Shown here piece after piece: positions 9,441 to 18,342 of a stretch of 64,000 nt of DNA. Numbering within the stretch: the stretch's first letter is position 1; each line of letters opens with the position of its first letter. The position numbers and the translations under genes were made by a program. The notes under the pieces are model-generated. The model searched no databases. It was not told where the DNA came from and was given only the letters and a program-made list of their open reading frames with translations. The DNA is from HNR sp040400085. GTDB lineage: Bacteria; Actinomycetota; Actinomycetes; Actinomycetales; Microbacteriaceae. Location of the stretch: positions 1-64,000 of the forward strand of contig JBBAQX010000022.1 in NCBI GenBank assembly GCA_040400085.1, read 5' to 3'.

Positions 9441-9471
9441 TTAGCATAGCTAAGCAGTTCGTTAAGCGCAA
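9441..9471 (-). promoter_or_regulatory. marR-MFS promoter with overlapping operator
   Basis: On the minus strand, TTGCGC (complement of 9466-9471) and TATGCT (complement of 9443-9448) are spaced by exactly 17 bases. The palindrome TTAGCATAGCTAA (9441-9453) overlaps the -10 box. Only 8 bases separate the -10 box from the ATG, so the transcript should be leaderless or nearly so. Bases 9472-9596, between this promoter and the riboswitch, should hold the rib promoter; TAGTAT at 9579-9584 is a possible -10 box. Confidence 0.6.
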
Positions 9472-9596
9472 TCTATATTTTCCCCGCACACCAAAACACT
9501 CAGATCTCCCAGGTGACAAACCATGACACCAATAATTTGAAAATCTTGGGAATAACAACAACTAAACCTCCGTTGGAATAGTATTGTGAAGCAGCA

Positions 9597-9766
9597 ATGC
9601 TCCGGGGTCGGTGCGAATCCGAACCGGCGGTGATAGTCCGCGACCCGTGATCAGCGACGAAGAACTCAAGTCCCTTCAGAAATGATCCCGGTTGATTCGG
9701 TGAAATTCCGAGACCGACGGTGATGCTCTCGCACCAGCGAGAGTTAGTCCGGATGAGAGGAAGCAT
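9597..9766 (+). promoter_or_regulatory. FMN riboswitch (RFN element)
   Basis: The conserved blocks of the RFN element are present in order: GGGGTCGGTGCGAATCC, ACCGGCGGTGATAGTCCGCG, CGGTGAAATTCCGAGACCGA, CGGTGATGCTCTCGC and AGTCCGGATGAGAGGAAGC. The closing P1 helix pairs ATGCT (9597-9601) with AGCAT (9762-9766). A hairpin built from GCACGC (9767-9772) and GCGTGT (9785-9790) follows and may be part of the expression platform. When FMN binds, the element is expected to turn down the riboflavin operon that begins at 9830. Confidence 0.95.
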
Positions 9767-9829
9767 GCACGCAAGCTTTGGCGAGCGTGTGCGTCAATCC
9801 CGGGCACCCAATTGTGAGAGACCGGACAC

Positions 9830-10885
9830 ATGAAAAACGCCACGCACAAGACACCCTCCCCGACCATCACTGCGGCCATGATTCGCGCGCTTGAGCTAGC
9901 AGCCCGCGGTCCGTCCTCGAACGCGAACCCTCAGGTTGGATGCGTCATCCTCGACAACAACGGAAAAATAGTTGCAGAGGGATGGCACGAAGGCTCCGGA
10001 ACGCCACACGCCGAAGTGATGGCTCTCAACAACCTTCCACACGAACTAGCCGAGAACGCCTCCGATTTGACAGCAGTAGTGACGCTCGAGCCGTGCAACC
10101 ACACCGGCAAAACAGGACCCTGTTCCCTCGCACTGATCGAGGCCGGTATCGGGGCCGTCCGCTACGCAGTTTCCGACCCGGGAGAACAATCGAGCGGTGG
10201 CGCAGAAAGACTCCTAGCCGCTGGGGTAGACCTAAACGGCGGAATCCTCGAAGAGAAGGTTCGGGAGTTCATGCGCCCCTGGCTCACGGTCGAAAAAACG
10301 GGGTTACCCTATGTGACGCTGAAGTGGGCCTCAAGCCTGGATGGACGCGCAGCTGCCGCGGACGGTACGAGCAAGTGGATAACGGGAGCCGAGGCACGTG
10401 CCGACGTGCACGAGAAACGAAGCCAGGCATCCGCAATTGTTGCTGGCACAGGAACGGTCCTCGCCGACGACCCATCGCTCACCGCCAGGCGCACGGACGG
10501 AAGCTTATACGACAGCCAGCCAGTACCCGTTGTGATCGGCACCAGAGAAGTACCAGCAGGAGCCGCAATTAGGCACCACCCCAAGCAGATGCTCTCCTAC
10601 GACGGAAGCGACCTCGAATCTGCGCTCAAGGACATGCTCAGCAGAGGAATCCGCTCGGTTTACATCGAAGGAGGCCCTACCCTCGCGAGCGCGTTTATCA
10701 GAGCTGGGCTGGTGAACGAGGTCAACACGTATATTGCACCGGTGATCTTGGGCGGCGACCGCCTTGCGATAACCGATGCCGGGGTAGTCACGATAACGCA
10801 GGGACACCGCCTCACCCCCGTAAGTATCACACCGCTTGGCAACGATGTTCGTATCGTTGCTCTCTATGAGAAGGAGAACAATTAA
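9830..10885 (+). CDS. ribD: Bifunctional riboflavin deaminase/reductase
   Basis: The protein deaminates and then reduces the GTP-derived pyrimidine intermediate of riboflavin synthesis. The N-terminal deaminase (residues about 12-145) has the zinc ligands H60-A-E62, C89 and C98. The C-terminal reductase (about 155-350) contains TLKWASSLDGR and SVYIEGGPTLASAFI. At 351 residues it has the usual size. It is the first gene after the FMN riboswitch, and its stop is directly followed by the ribE start. Confidence 0.97.
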   Translation: MKNATHKTPSPTITAAMIRALELAARGPSSNANPQVGCVILDNNGKIVAEGWHEGSGTPHAEVMALNNLPHELAENASDLTAVVTLEPCNHTGKTGPCSLALIEAGIGAVRYAVSDPGEQSSGGAERLLAAGVDLNGGILEEKVREFMRPWLTVEKTGLPYVTLKWASSLDGRAAAADGTSKWITGAEARADVHEKRSQASAIVAGTGTVLADDPSLTARRTDGSLYDSQPVPVVIGTREVPAGAAIRHHPKQMLSYDGSDLESALKDMLSRGIRSVYIEGGPTLASAFIRAGLVNEVNTYIAPVILGGDRLAITDAGVVTITQGHRLTPVSITPLGNDVRIVALYEKENN

Positions 10886-11566
10886 GTGTTTACAGGACTC
10901 ATCGAAGAAAAAGGAATCATCCTCGCAACCGAACGAGTCGGGGATTCGCTCAGGCTCACAGTTCAGGGATCGCAGGCTCTACTCGGTGCCAAGCACGGAG
11001 ACTCAATAGCGGTGAGCGGTGTCTGCCTGACCGCCATCGAATTCACCGACACCCAGTTTACCGCTGACGTCATGGCCCAAACCCTCGCAATGAGTACGAT
11101 GGGCACCCTCACTAGCGGCACCCCCGTCAACCTGGAACGCGCGGCCGAGCTCGGCGACCGATTAGGCGGCCACATCGTGCAGGGCCATGTTGACGGAACG
11201 GCACAGGTTTTATCGATCACAGAGGCCGATTCGTGGCGAGTAGTTCGATTTTCGCTAGCGGATGCTCTCGCTCCCCTCGTCGTAGATAAGGGCTCGATCA
11301 CGGTCGACGGCATTTCGCTCACCGTGAGCGCCGTCTCCCCCGTTCCCCAGACCGAGACCGAGACACACAGCCAATGGTTCGAGGTTTCGCTTATCCCTGA
11401 AACGCTTAAAGCCACCACGCTTGGCCTCAAGGTCGTCGGCGATCGCGTCAATATCGAGACCGATATCCTTGCTCGCCACATTGTGCGGGCTTCCGCTTTC
11501 TCCCAGAGCGCTTCGCGCTTATCCTCAGCGGTCTCAACCGATTCAGACTCACAGAAAGATTCGTAA
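10886..11566 (+). CDS. ribE: Riboflavin synthase, alpha chain
   Basis: This enzyme dismutates two 6,7-dimethyl-8-ribityllumazine molecules to riboflavin and the pyrimidine precursor. The start GTG at 10886 touches the ribD stop, and MFTGLIEEKG is the standard N-terminus. Two lumazine-binding repeats are present, the first holding SVSGVCLT-like sequence (IAVSGVCLTAIEF) and GHIVQGHVDGTAQV at their junction. A 25-residue Ser-rich tail extends beyond the usual end. Confidence 0.96.
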   Translation: MFTGLIEEKGIILATERVGDSLRLTVQGSQALLGAKHGDSIAVSGVCLTAIEFTDTQFTADVMAQTLAMSTMGTLTSGTPVNLERAAELGDRLGGHIVQGHVDGTAQVLSITEADSWRVVRFSLADALAPLVVDKGSITVDGISLTVSAVSPVPQTETETHSQWFEVSLIPETLKATTLGLKVVGDRVNIETDILARHIVRASAFSQSASRLSSAVSTDSDSQKDS

Positions 11567-11568
11567 TC

Positions 11569-12819
11569 ATGTCACTCTCAACAATCGAAGAGGCACTTGA
11601 AGCGCTCCGAGCCGGACGCCCCGTGATCGTTGCCGACGACGAAAACCGAGAAAACGAAGGCGATGTTATTCTTTCGGCCGAACTCGCAACCCAGGAATGG
11701 GTCGCCTGGACAGTCAGGCATTCCTCCGGCTTCATCTGCGCCCCGATGACGCACGAAATCGCCGATCGGCTTGAACTTCCCATGATGGTCGAGAAAAATC
11801 AGGATGATAGGGGAACCGCATACACCGTGACAGTTGATGCGGCCGACAGGGTAAGCACGGGTATTAGCGCAACCGATAGGGCATACACGCTTAACGTGCT
11901 CGCCGATCCAAGCTCAACCCCGAGCAGCCTGAACCGGCCCGGACACGTTGTGCCCCTGCGTGCGGTTGATGGCGGAGTACGCGAGCGCAACGGACACACC
12001 GAGGCAGCAGTGGAACTCATGCAGCTTGCAGGCCTTACCCCGGTGGCCGGAATCTGCGAGATAGTCGAGGATGGCGGCGAGATGATGCGCATGCCCGGAC
12101 TACTCGAACTCGGACGACGCGATGGTGTACCGGTGATCACCATCGAACAGCTCGTTCGCTACCTGCGAGAAAGAGACGGTGAAACCGAACCGGTTTCATC
12201 GACAGAGGCGTCACGCCGCGTGAGCGTCCGGGCGGAAACGACCGTCCCGACGAAACACGGCTCGTTACGCATGCGCGCGTACCGTGACCGTCAGACGGGT
12301 ATCGACCATATCGCAATCATCTCTGGGGAATCCGTACCAAACAACTCCGTGGTTCGCATTCACTCGGAATGCCTCACGGGCGAAGCTTTCGGCTCGCTCA
12401 AGTGCGAATGCGGTCCCCAGCTGGATGCAGCGCTCGACTACATCGCCCAAAACGGCGGGGTGGTACTTTACTTGCGCGGCCAAGAGGGCCGCGGGATCGG
12501 CCTTGCGAACAAGCTTCGCGCATACAGCCTCCAGGAACAGGGTCTCGACACACTGGACGCAAACCTCGCCCTCGGGTTCCCTGGTGACGCTCGGGATTAT
12601 GGAGGTGCCGCTGATATGCTCCGCGACCTGGGACTCACGGAGGTGCGCCTCCTGAGCAATAATCCAGACAAGGCAGCCCAACTCGACAATCACGGAATCA
12701 CCGTGACAGAGCTGGTTCCTCTTATCGTTGGAATCGCCGCCGAAAACGACGGATATCTGCAGGCAAAACGCGACCGGATGGGCCATAAGCTTCCCACCGG
12801 CTCGCTTCTCGCCGAGTAA
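11569..12819 (+). CDS. ribBA: Bifunctional DHBP synthase / GTP cyclohydrolase II
   Basis: The N-terminal half (about residues 1-205) is 3,4-dihydroxy-2-butanone 4-phosphate synthase, shown by VADDENRENEGD and HTEAAVEL. The C-terminal half (about 210-400) is GTP cyclohydrolase II with zinc ligands C268, C279 and C281 in HSECLTGEAFGSLKCEC, followed by RGQEGRGIGL. The protein therefore supplies both entry substrates of the riboflavin pathway. It lies 2 bases after ribE and 47 bases before ribH. Confidence 0.97.
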   Translation: MSLSTIEEALEALRAGRPVIVADDENRENEGDVILSAELATQEWVAWTVRHSSGFICAPMTHEIADRLELPMMVEKNQDDRGTAYTVTVDAADRVSTGISATDRAYTLNVLADPSSTPSSLNRPGHVVPLRAVDGGVRERNGHTEAAVELMQLAGLTPVAGICEIVEDGGEMMRMPGLLELGRRDGVPVITIEQLVRYLRERDGETEPVSSTEASRRVSVRAETTVPTKHGSLRMRAYRDRQTGIDHIAIISGESVPNNSVVRIHSECLTGEAFGSLKCECGPQLDAALDYIAQNGGVVLYLRGQEGRGIGLANKLRAYSLQEQGLDTLDANLALGFPGDARDYGGAADMLRDLGLTEVRLLSNNPDKAAQLDNHGITVTELVPLIVGIAAENDGYLQAKRDRMGHKLPTGSLLAE

Positions 12820-12866
12820 TTTCCAAACCGTATAAACTATTTGCACACGACGAAAGGACGCCAGCT

Positions 12867-13337
12867 ATGAGTGGCGAAGGAATACCAACTATTGATGTAG
12901 ATGCAACGGGCGTGCACGTCGCCATCGTTGCGGGCAGCTGGCACGACGAGATCACCAACGGTCTCATCGCAGGCGCCGAACGGGCGCTCACCCGCACCGG
13001 GGCAACATACGACATCATCCGGGTATCGGGCAGCTTCGAGCTACCACTGGTGTGCAAGGCCGCGCTAGAGGGAAGCTACGATGCCGCCGTTGCGCTCGGC
13101 GTCATCATCCGCGGAGGAACTCCCCACTTTGAGTTCGTGTCTGATGCGGCAACGAGCGGGCTTAACCGTGTTGCGCTCGATACGGGCAAACCGGTAGGTT
13201 TCGGAGTTCTCACACTGGACGATGAACAGCAGGGGCTCGATCGCGCCGGGCTCGAAGGATCTAAAGAAGACAAGGGAGAGGAAGCCTCTGTAGCCGCCGT
13301 AAGCGCGGCAGTCACCCTCCGCCAGCTCCGCAGCTAA
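12867..13337 (+). CDS. ribH: 6,7-dimethyl-8-ribityllumazine synthase
   Basis: The enzyme condenses the ribitylamino-pyrimidine with dihydroxybutanone phosphate to form the lumazine. The 156-residue chain shows the substrate-binding GSFELPL near residue 55 and the catalytic loop VIIRGGTPHFEF with His87. RBS AAAGGA precedes the ATG. It closes the core rib set, so the operon codes for the full route from GTP to riboflavin except the general phosphatase. Confidence 0.95.
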   Translation: MSGEGIPTIDVDATGVHVAIVAGSWHDEITNGLIAGAERALTRTGATYDIIRVSGSFELPLVCKAALEGSYDAAVALGVIIRGGTPHFEFVSDAATSGLNRVALDTGKPVGFGVLTLDDEQQGLDRAGLEGSKEDKGEEASVAAVSAAVTLRQLRS

Positions 13338-13385
13338 GAGCCCGAGCGACCCCACCCCTGAACAAAACAAACCCAACGGAGCCCA

Positions 13386-14822
13386 ATGTCATCCCCCGTT
13401 TCAGCCGAAACAATACCATCGAAGCAGAAGAACACGACGAGTCGCGTCGTCCTCGCAAGCCTGATCGGAACGGCGATCGAGTTTTACGATTTTTACGTCT
13501 ACGCGACCGCTGCGGTGCTGGTCTTTCCAGCACTCTTCTTCGCAAACACCGATGACCCTACGGTGGCACTCTTGAGCTCCTTCGCCGTCTTTGGGGTCGC
13601 CTTCATCGCACGCCCCGTCGGCGCACTCATCTTCGGGCACTTTGGAGATAAATACGGACGCAAGGTCACACTGGTCACTTCTCTGCTCACGATGGGAATC
13701 TCGACCTTTGTTATTGGGCTACTCCCTACGTTTGAGGCAATCGGGTATTGGGCGCCCGCGTTCCTGGTGCTGATGCGCTTCGGCCAGGGCCTCGGCCTCG
13801 GCGGAGAATGGTCGGGAGCTGTGCTTGTCGCCACCGAAAACGCGCCGAAAGGCAAACGAGCTTTTTGGGGCACTTTCCCCCAGCTGGGCGCGCCGATCGG
13901 ATTCATCATCGCGAACGGCGTTTTCCTCACCATCAACTGGCTGTTGCCCCACCCGGAAAACCCTGCACTCGCCTCCGAAGCGTTCCTCGCGTGGGGATGG
14001 CGCATACCGTTCCTGTTGTCTGCAGTCATGGTGGTTGTGGGGCTCTGGGTTCGCCTCAGCCTCGTAGAGAGCGACTCATTTACCCGCGTGGTAAAGGAGG
14101 GTGCCGTACGGAAGATGCCACTCGCATCCGTCTTTAAATCGAGTTGGCGCAACCTGATCATCGGCACATTCGTGATGATTGCTACCTATTCGCTGTTCTA
14201 CCTCATGACAACATTCACGCTGTCGTTCGGTACAAAGCCGACCGCGGCCCAGGCGGAGGCCGCGGGAAACCCCGCGTTCACTGGAGCGGATACCTGGATC
14301 GGTGGTCTCGGATTTGGTCGTAACGATTTCATCATCATGATGATTATCGGCGTAGTCTTCTTCGGAATCTTTACTCTTATCTCTGGCCCGCTCGCCGATA
14401 TGGTTGGGCGACGCAAACTGTTGATCTGGGTTACCCTTGCGATCATCATCTTCGGATTGCTCTTCGTCGTTTTCCTCGGCGGAGATCCGGACGCGAACCC
14501 ACGTTTCGTTGGTGCGATGGTGATGGCGTTCCTCGTGATCGGCTTCACACTGATGGGTATGACGTTTGGCCCGATGGGAGCGCTCCTTCCTGAGCTGTTC
14601 CCGGCCAATGTTCGCTATACCGGATCCGCTTTTGCCTACAACATGGCAAGTATTCTCGGCGCGGCGGTTGCCCCGTTCATCGCCGTGTGGCTCTGGGAGG
14701 TAGGCGGCGGAAATCCCTGGCTGGTGGGTGTTTATCTGTCCGCAATGGGCGTGCTCACGCTGATCGCGCTCATCGTTTCCAAGGAAACGAAAGACTCCGA
14801 TTACGAGGGCAATATTCAATAG
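13386..14822 (+). CDS. MHS-family MFS transporter downstream of the rib operon
   Basis: The protein has 478 residues and about 12 membrane segments. It starts with the MHS (metabolite:H+ symporter) pattern GTAIEFYDFYVYATAAV, and GHFGDKYGRK and MRFGQGLGLGGEWSGA follow. Relatives move shikimate, citrate, proline/betaine or alpha-ketoglutarate. It starts 48 bases after ribH with no terminator between, so it may be read with the riboflavin genes. That makes a flavin-related substrate conceivable, but the family alone does not show it. Confidence 0.85.
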   Translation: MSSPVSAETIPSKQKNTTSRVVLASLIGTAIEFYDFYVYATAAVLVFPALFFANTDDPTVALLSSFAVFGVAFIARPVGALIFGHFGDKYGRKVTLVTSLLTMGISTFVIGLLPTFEAIGYWAPAFLVLMRFGQGLGLGGEWSGAVLVATENAPKGKRAFWGTFPQLGAPIGFIIANGVFLTINWLLPHPENPALASEAFLAWGWRIPFLLSAVMVVVGLWVRLSLVESDSFTRVVKEGAVRKMPLASVFKSSWRNLIIGTFVMIATYSLFYLMTTFTLSFGTKPTAAQAEAAGNPAFTGADTWIGGLGFGRNDFIIMMIIGVVFFGIFTLISGPLADMVGRRKLLIWVTLAIIIFGLLFVVFLGGDPDANPRFVGAMVMAFLVIGFTLMGMTFGPMGALLPELFPANVRYTGSAFAYNMASILGAAVAPFIAVWLWEVGGGNPWLVGVYLSAMGVLTLIALIVSKETKDSDYEGNIQ

Positions 14823-14933
14823 CTATGCGGGAATACTGCTCGGAGTGAGCCGCCAGGTTCCGCATAGGAATATGCACGAGAATAGATGCAATACGCCTCA
14901 ACAGACTCGCATGGCCCCCACCAGAAAGAAACC

Positions 14934-16805
14934 ATGAGCAGCACAGACTCGAAGAGCCCGTCAACCGCACAGCGCCGCACGAACAAGCGGCAGGGACGTG
15001 GCACGAAACAGGAAGGGCCAAGGGCAACCTTCGGGCAGCTCCTTCCCTATATCTTCGAGCAGAAAGGTGTGCTCTCATTTGTGATAGTTCTGAGCGTTCT
15101 GGGGGCGGCCGCATCACTGGCACAACCACTGCTTGTGAGCCAGGTCATCGGGATCGTCGGGAAGGGCGAATCTCTTGGTTACCTTCTGTGGGTGCTTATC
15201 GCTCTCGTGGTAATCGCCGGACTCATCAGCGGCCTCCAGCACTATCTCCTGCAGCGGATGGGCGAGGGAGTAGTGCTTTCCTCTCGCAAACAATTGATCG
15301 CGCGCATCCTCAACCTTCCGATCAGCGAGTTTGACCGCCGCCGCACCGGCGACCTGGTGTCCCGAGTTGGTAGCGACACCACGCTGCTGCGGGCCGTACT
15401 CACCCAGGGTTTGGTAGAGGCTATTGGCGGGAGCCTCACCTTCGTGGGGGCACTCATCGCGATGCTCATCATCGATCCGGTGCTGCTCGCTATGACCGTC
15501 GGGGTGATCGCGATCTCCGTCATCGTAGTGGTGGTGCTCTCCAGCCGAATTCGCACGGCAAGCGCCAATGCCCAGAAGCGGGTCGGTGACCTGGCGGCAT
15601 CCGTCGAACGTGCGATCAGCTCTATTCGCACGGTCCGCGCATCCAATGCCACGGAGCGCGAAACACAAACGGTGACGGAAAATGCAGTAGGTGCCTGGAA
15701 GATGGGCATTTCGGTCGCCAAGATTTCCGCCCTCGTCGTGCCCGTCGCCGGCATCGCGATGCAGGTGTCATTTCTCGTTGTTCTTGGCGTCGGCGGCTTC
15801 CGTGTGGCGAGCGGGGCGATTACGATCGCCAACCTGGTCGCGTTCATCCTGTTCCTCTTCATGATGATCATGCCCCTCGGACAAGCGTTCGGTGCGATCA
15901 GCGCGGTCAATCAGGCGCTCGGCGCGCTCGGCCGGATCCAGGAAATCATCGCTCTCCCAACAGAAGACCTTGCCGACCGCGAGGTCCATCCGCTGACGAC
16001 GCTACGGGAGTCTTCCATTCCCGGCGCCCCGAGCATCCAATTCGAGAGCGTGCACTTTACGTATCGATCGATAGTGGATGTTCCCGGCATCGATGGATCG
16101 GAACCCACGCAGGACATCCTAGAAACCCCAGTGTTGAAAGGTATCTCGTTCACGGCAGAACACGGCACCCGCATCGCCCTCGTCGGACCGTCGGGCGCGG
16201 GTAAGAGCACCACACTGAACCTGATCGAACGTTTCTATGACCCAAACACGGGCGTTATTAGCATGAACGGCGTCGATATCCGCAGGCTGGAGCGCACCGA
16301 GCTGCGCGCTCAGATGGGGTATGTCGAGCAGGACGCCCCCGTCCTGGCCGGCACCCTGCGCGACAACCTAACTCTCAGCGCACCCGAAGCCACAGATGAG
16401 GAATGTGTCCGCGTGCTGCACGCCGTGAACCTGGGCGAAGTGCTGGACCGTGACCCGGCAGGCCTCAGCGCAGAAGTCGGCGAAAACGGCATCATGCTCT
16501 CGGGCGGCGAAAAACAGCGTCTCGCGATTGCCCGGGCGCTCATCGCCGCGCCACCGATTCTGCTGCTCGACGAGTCGACGTCGAGCCTCGACGGGGCAAA
16601 CGAGCAGATGATGCGGGGAGCCATCGACGCGGTCGCAACCGACCGCACCCTGATCGTCATCGCACACAGGCTCTCTACCGTGGTCGACTCCGACAAGATT
16701 GTGGTGTTCGATCACGGCCAGATCGTGGGCCAGGGAACTCACACAGAACTGCTCGAGAGCACTCCCCTCTACCGCGAGCTGGCCCAACATCAATTACTGG
16801 CCTAG
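14934..16805 (+). CDS. ABC exporter, fused membrane and ATPase domains
   Basis: The 623-residue half-transporter has a six-helix type-1 exporter domain (about residues 35-320) and a nucleotide-binding domain from about 365. The ATPase shows Walker A GPSGAGKSTT, signature LSGGEKQRL and Walker B ILLLDESTS. The N-terminus is basic and hydrophilic. I chose the ATG at 14934 (AGAAAG upstream); an in-frame ATG at 14886 would add 16 residues. It stands alone between the MHS gene and the convergent carotenoid operon. Such proteins act as homodimers exporting lipids, peptides or drugs; the substrate is not evident. Confidence 0.9.
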   Translation: MSSTDSKSPSTAQRRTNKRQGRGTKQEGPRATFGQLLPYIFEQKGVLSFVIVLSVLGAAASLAQPLLVSQVIGIVGKGESLGYLLWVLIALVVIAGLISGLQHYLLQRMGEGVVLSSRKQLIARILNLPISEFDRRRTGDLVSRVGSDTTLLRAVLTQGLVEAIGGSLTFVGALIAMLIIDPVLLAMTVGVIAISVIVVVVLSSRIRTASANAQKRVGDLAASVERAISSIRTVRASNATERETQTVTENAVGAWKMGISVAKISALVVPVAGIAMQVSFLVVLGVGGFRVASGAITIANLVAFILFLFMMIMPLGQAFGAISAVNQALGALGRIQEIIALPTEDLADREVHPLTTLRESSIPGAPSIQFESVHFTYRSIVDVPGIDGSEPTQDILETPVLKGISFTAEHGTRIALVGPSGAGKSTTLNLIERFYDPNTGVISMNGVDIRRLERTELRAQMGYVEQDAPVLAGTLRDNLTLSAPEATDEECVRVLHAVNLGEVLDRDPAGLSAEVGENGIMLSGGEKQRLAIARALIAAPPILLLDESTSSLDGANEQMMRGAIDAVATDRTLIVIAHRLSTVVDSDKIVVFDHGQIVGQGTHTELLESTPLYRELAQHQLLA

Positions 16806-16810
16806 CCGGA

Positions 16811-17968
16811 TTAGTCGCCTAGCGCGAACCAAATCAGAAGCATGGTTACGCCAAAACCGGCAATCTGGTTGAGCCAGAGGAAGGAACGCCACCCTCGGTT
16901 AGCCTCAGGGGATGTCTCGTCGGTCACGTTCCAATGCGGGGCCACGACGAAAAGATAGGGTATTACGAGCACGGCGGCGAGGGGACCTGGCCAACCGCTG
17001 AAGAGCACAGCAACGGCAGATGCCGCATAGCAGAGGAAGGCAAGCCTCACGGTAAAGCGTGCGCCCCACACCGTAGCGGTCGAAGCGATTCCGGCTTCCC
17101 TGTCCGCGACCACATCCTGCACCGCACCGAATGCGTGGCTCGCCCATCCCCAGAAGAAGAAAGACACGATGATCGCGACCAGCTGCGGCGTCCAGGTTGC
17201 TCCGCCAAACGCGAGTCCCACAATCGCGGGGCCGACAAAGTGCAGGCTGGAGGTAATCGAGTCCGCAACGGGGCGTTCCTTGGTACGCACCGGAGGAACG
17301 GAGTAGGCGAGAACACCTGCAACACATGCGATCAGCAGGATACCACTGACTAAGTTGCCTACCGCGAGAAGCCAGATAACCCCCGGGATCGTCGTAATTG
17401 CCGACGCGACGAGGATGGGCCGGTGTAGCCGCTTCGGAAGCACGGCCCCCTCGACCCCACCCTTCCTGGGGTTACGCATATCCGATTCGTAGTCGAAGAC
17501 GTCGTTGACTCCGTACATCAGCAGATTATACGGAACCAGAAAAAAGAGTGTTCCTACGACGAAGGTACTATCGATATTTCCCTCGCTCAGCAGATACGCT
17601 GCAGCAAAGGGGTAGGCCGTATTTACCCAGCTGATGGGCCTCGATGAACGGATGATCGTGCGCACGTCCGCCGGATCCCACCGCCCGAACAGCTCCCACA
17701 GGGCAGGCAACGCCAGCACAGCGGCCAGCGGGTACGCGAAATCCTCAATAGGGGCGGAGCCTACGTAGAGCCGAAGCAGGGTGTCCTCGTTGTAGGCAAA
17801 TAGGCCGACCCCGATCATCAGGTTGTCGAAAATCCCCGTGCTAATAAAGAGCACAACCGCGCTCAGCGAAGCGGCCACCCAGGATATGCGGGCACCCAGC
17901 AGAAGGGAAGCGACAGCAATGGCTGCTGCGATACCCAGAACCACTAAGACGATAAATGCGTAGCTCAT
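16811..17968 (-). CDS. crtYf-crtEb: Fused C50 carotenoid cyclase subunit (CrtYf-like) and lycopene elongase (CrtEb-like)
   Basis: Residues about 1-100 look like one C50 cyclase subunit: three membrane helices and the acidic motif APIEDFAYPLAAVLALPALW. Residues about 105-385 are a UbiA-type prenyltransferase with NLLMYGVNDVFDYESDMRN (NDxxDxxxD-type metal motif) and about seven helices, matching lycopene elongase. The two activities add C5 units to lycopene and help cyclise the ends, giving decaprenoxanthin-like C50 pigments. In corynebacterial clusters these are separate genes, so this is a fusion. It overlaps crtYe by 4 bases and is the last gene of the operon. Confidence 0.9.
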   Translation of the reverse strand: MSYAFIVLVVLGIAAAIAVASLLLGARISWVAASLSAVVLFISTGIFDNLMIGVGLFAYNEDTLLRLYVGSAPIEDFAYPLAAVLALPALWELFGRWDPADVRTIIRSSRPISWVNTAYPFAAAYLLSEGNIDSTFVVGTLFFLVPYNLLMYGVNDVFDYESDMRNPRKGGVEGAVLPKRLHRPILVASAITTIPGVIWLLAVGNLVSGILLIACVAGVLAYSVPPVRTKERPVADSITSSLHFVGPAIVGLAFGGATWTPQLVAIIVSFFFWGWASHAFGAVQDVVADREAGIASTATVWGARFTVRLAFLCYAASAVAVLFSGWPGPLAAVLVIPYLFVVAPHWNVTDETSPEANRGWRSFLWLNQIAGFGVTMLLIWFALGD

Positions 17969-18342
17969 GCTATCTCATCTTTCGCAGGTGCGTGGGATCC
18001 GGGGATACGGGGCTCATCTGTGCGGTTCGCCCGGCCTGACTCCCACCGGCTCAACGCGCTATAGAGGTTCATCGTCATGTAGCACAGCAACGTGAGAAAG
18101 AAGAGCTCCTCGACAGGAAACTCGTGTCCGACATTCACTCCGACGAGCAGGGGGCTGTCACCCCGAAAGAAGATTCTCTCGCCGATACCCCAGACGTCCC
18201 AGGCGATGAAGCCCAGCAGCCCAACGGCTAACACGCAGGCCGCGCGCATCGGAGACTTCCAGAAGAAGAGCCGATGCCTCCAATCGAGCACGACCATTCC
18301 CGCGCACGAGAAGATAAGCAACCCCAGGTAGACTCCCGGCAT
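17965..18342 (-). CDS. crtYe: C50 carotenoid cyclase subunit (CrtYe-like)
   Basis: This 125-residue membrane protein has three hydrophobic helices and the family motif HEFPVEELFFLTLLCYMT. Members form a heterodimer with CrtYf and cyclise the ends of C50 carotenoids; here the partner is the N-terminal part of the next gene. The ATG overlaps the crtI stop by one base (TAATG) and its own TGA overlaps the next ATG. Whether the rings are epsilon, beta or gamma cannot be told from the sequence. Confidence 0.88.
   Translation of the reverse strand: MPGVYLGLLIFSCAGMVVLDWRHRLFFWKSPMRAACVLAVGLLGFIAWDVWGIGERIFFRGDSPLLVGVNVGHEFPVEELFFLTLLCYMTMNLYSALSRWESGRANRTDEPRIPGSHAPAKDEIA

Noticed and set aside
14076..14819. 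247-codon minus-strand frame
   Set aside because: Antisense to the MHS transporter; composition is rich in His, Glu, Arg and Asp, as expected for the complement of membrane-helix codons.
14823..14867. Terminator between the MHS and ABC exporter genes
   Set aside because: CTATGCGG and CCGCATAG can pair across 27 bases, but the loop is long and no T run follows.
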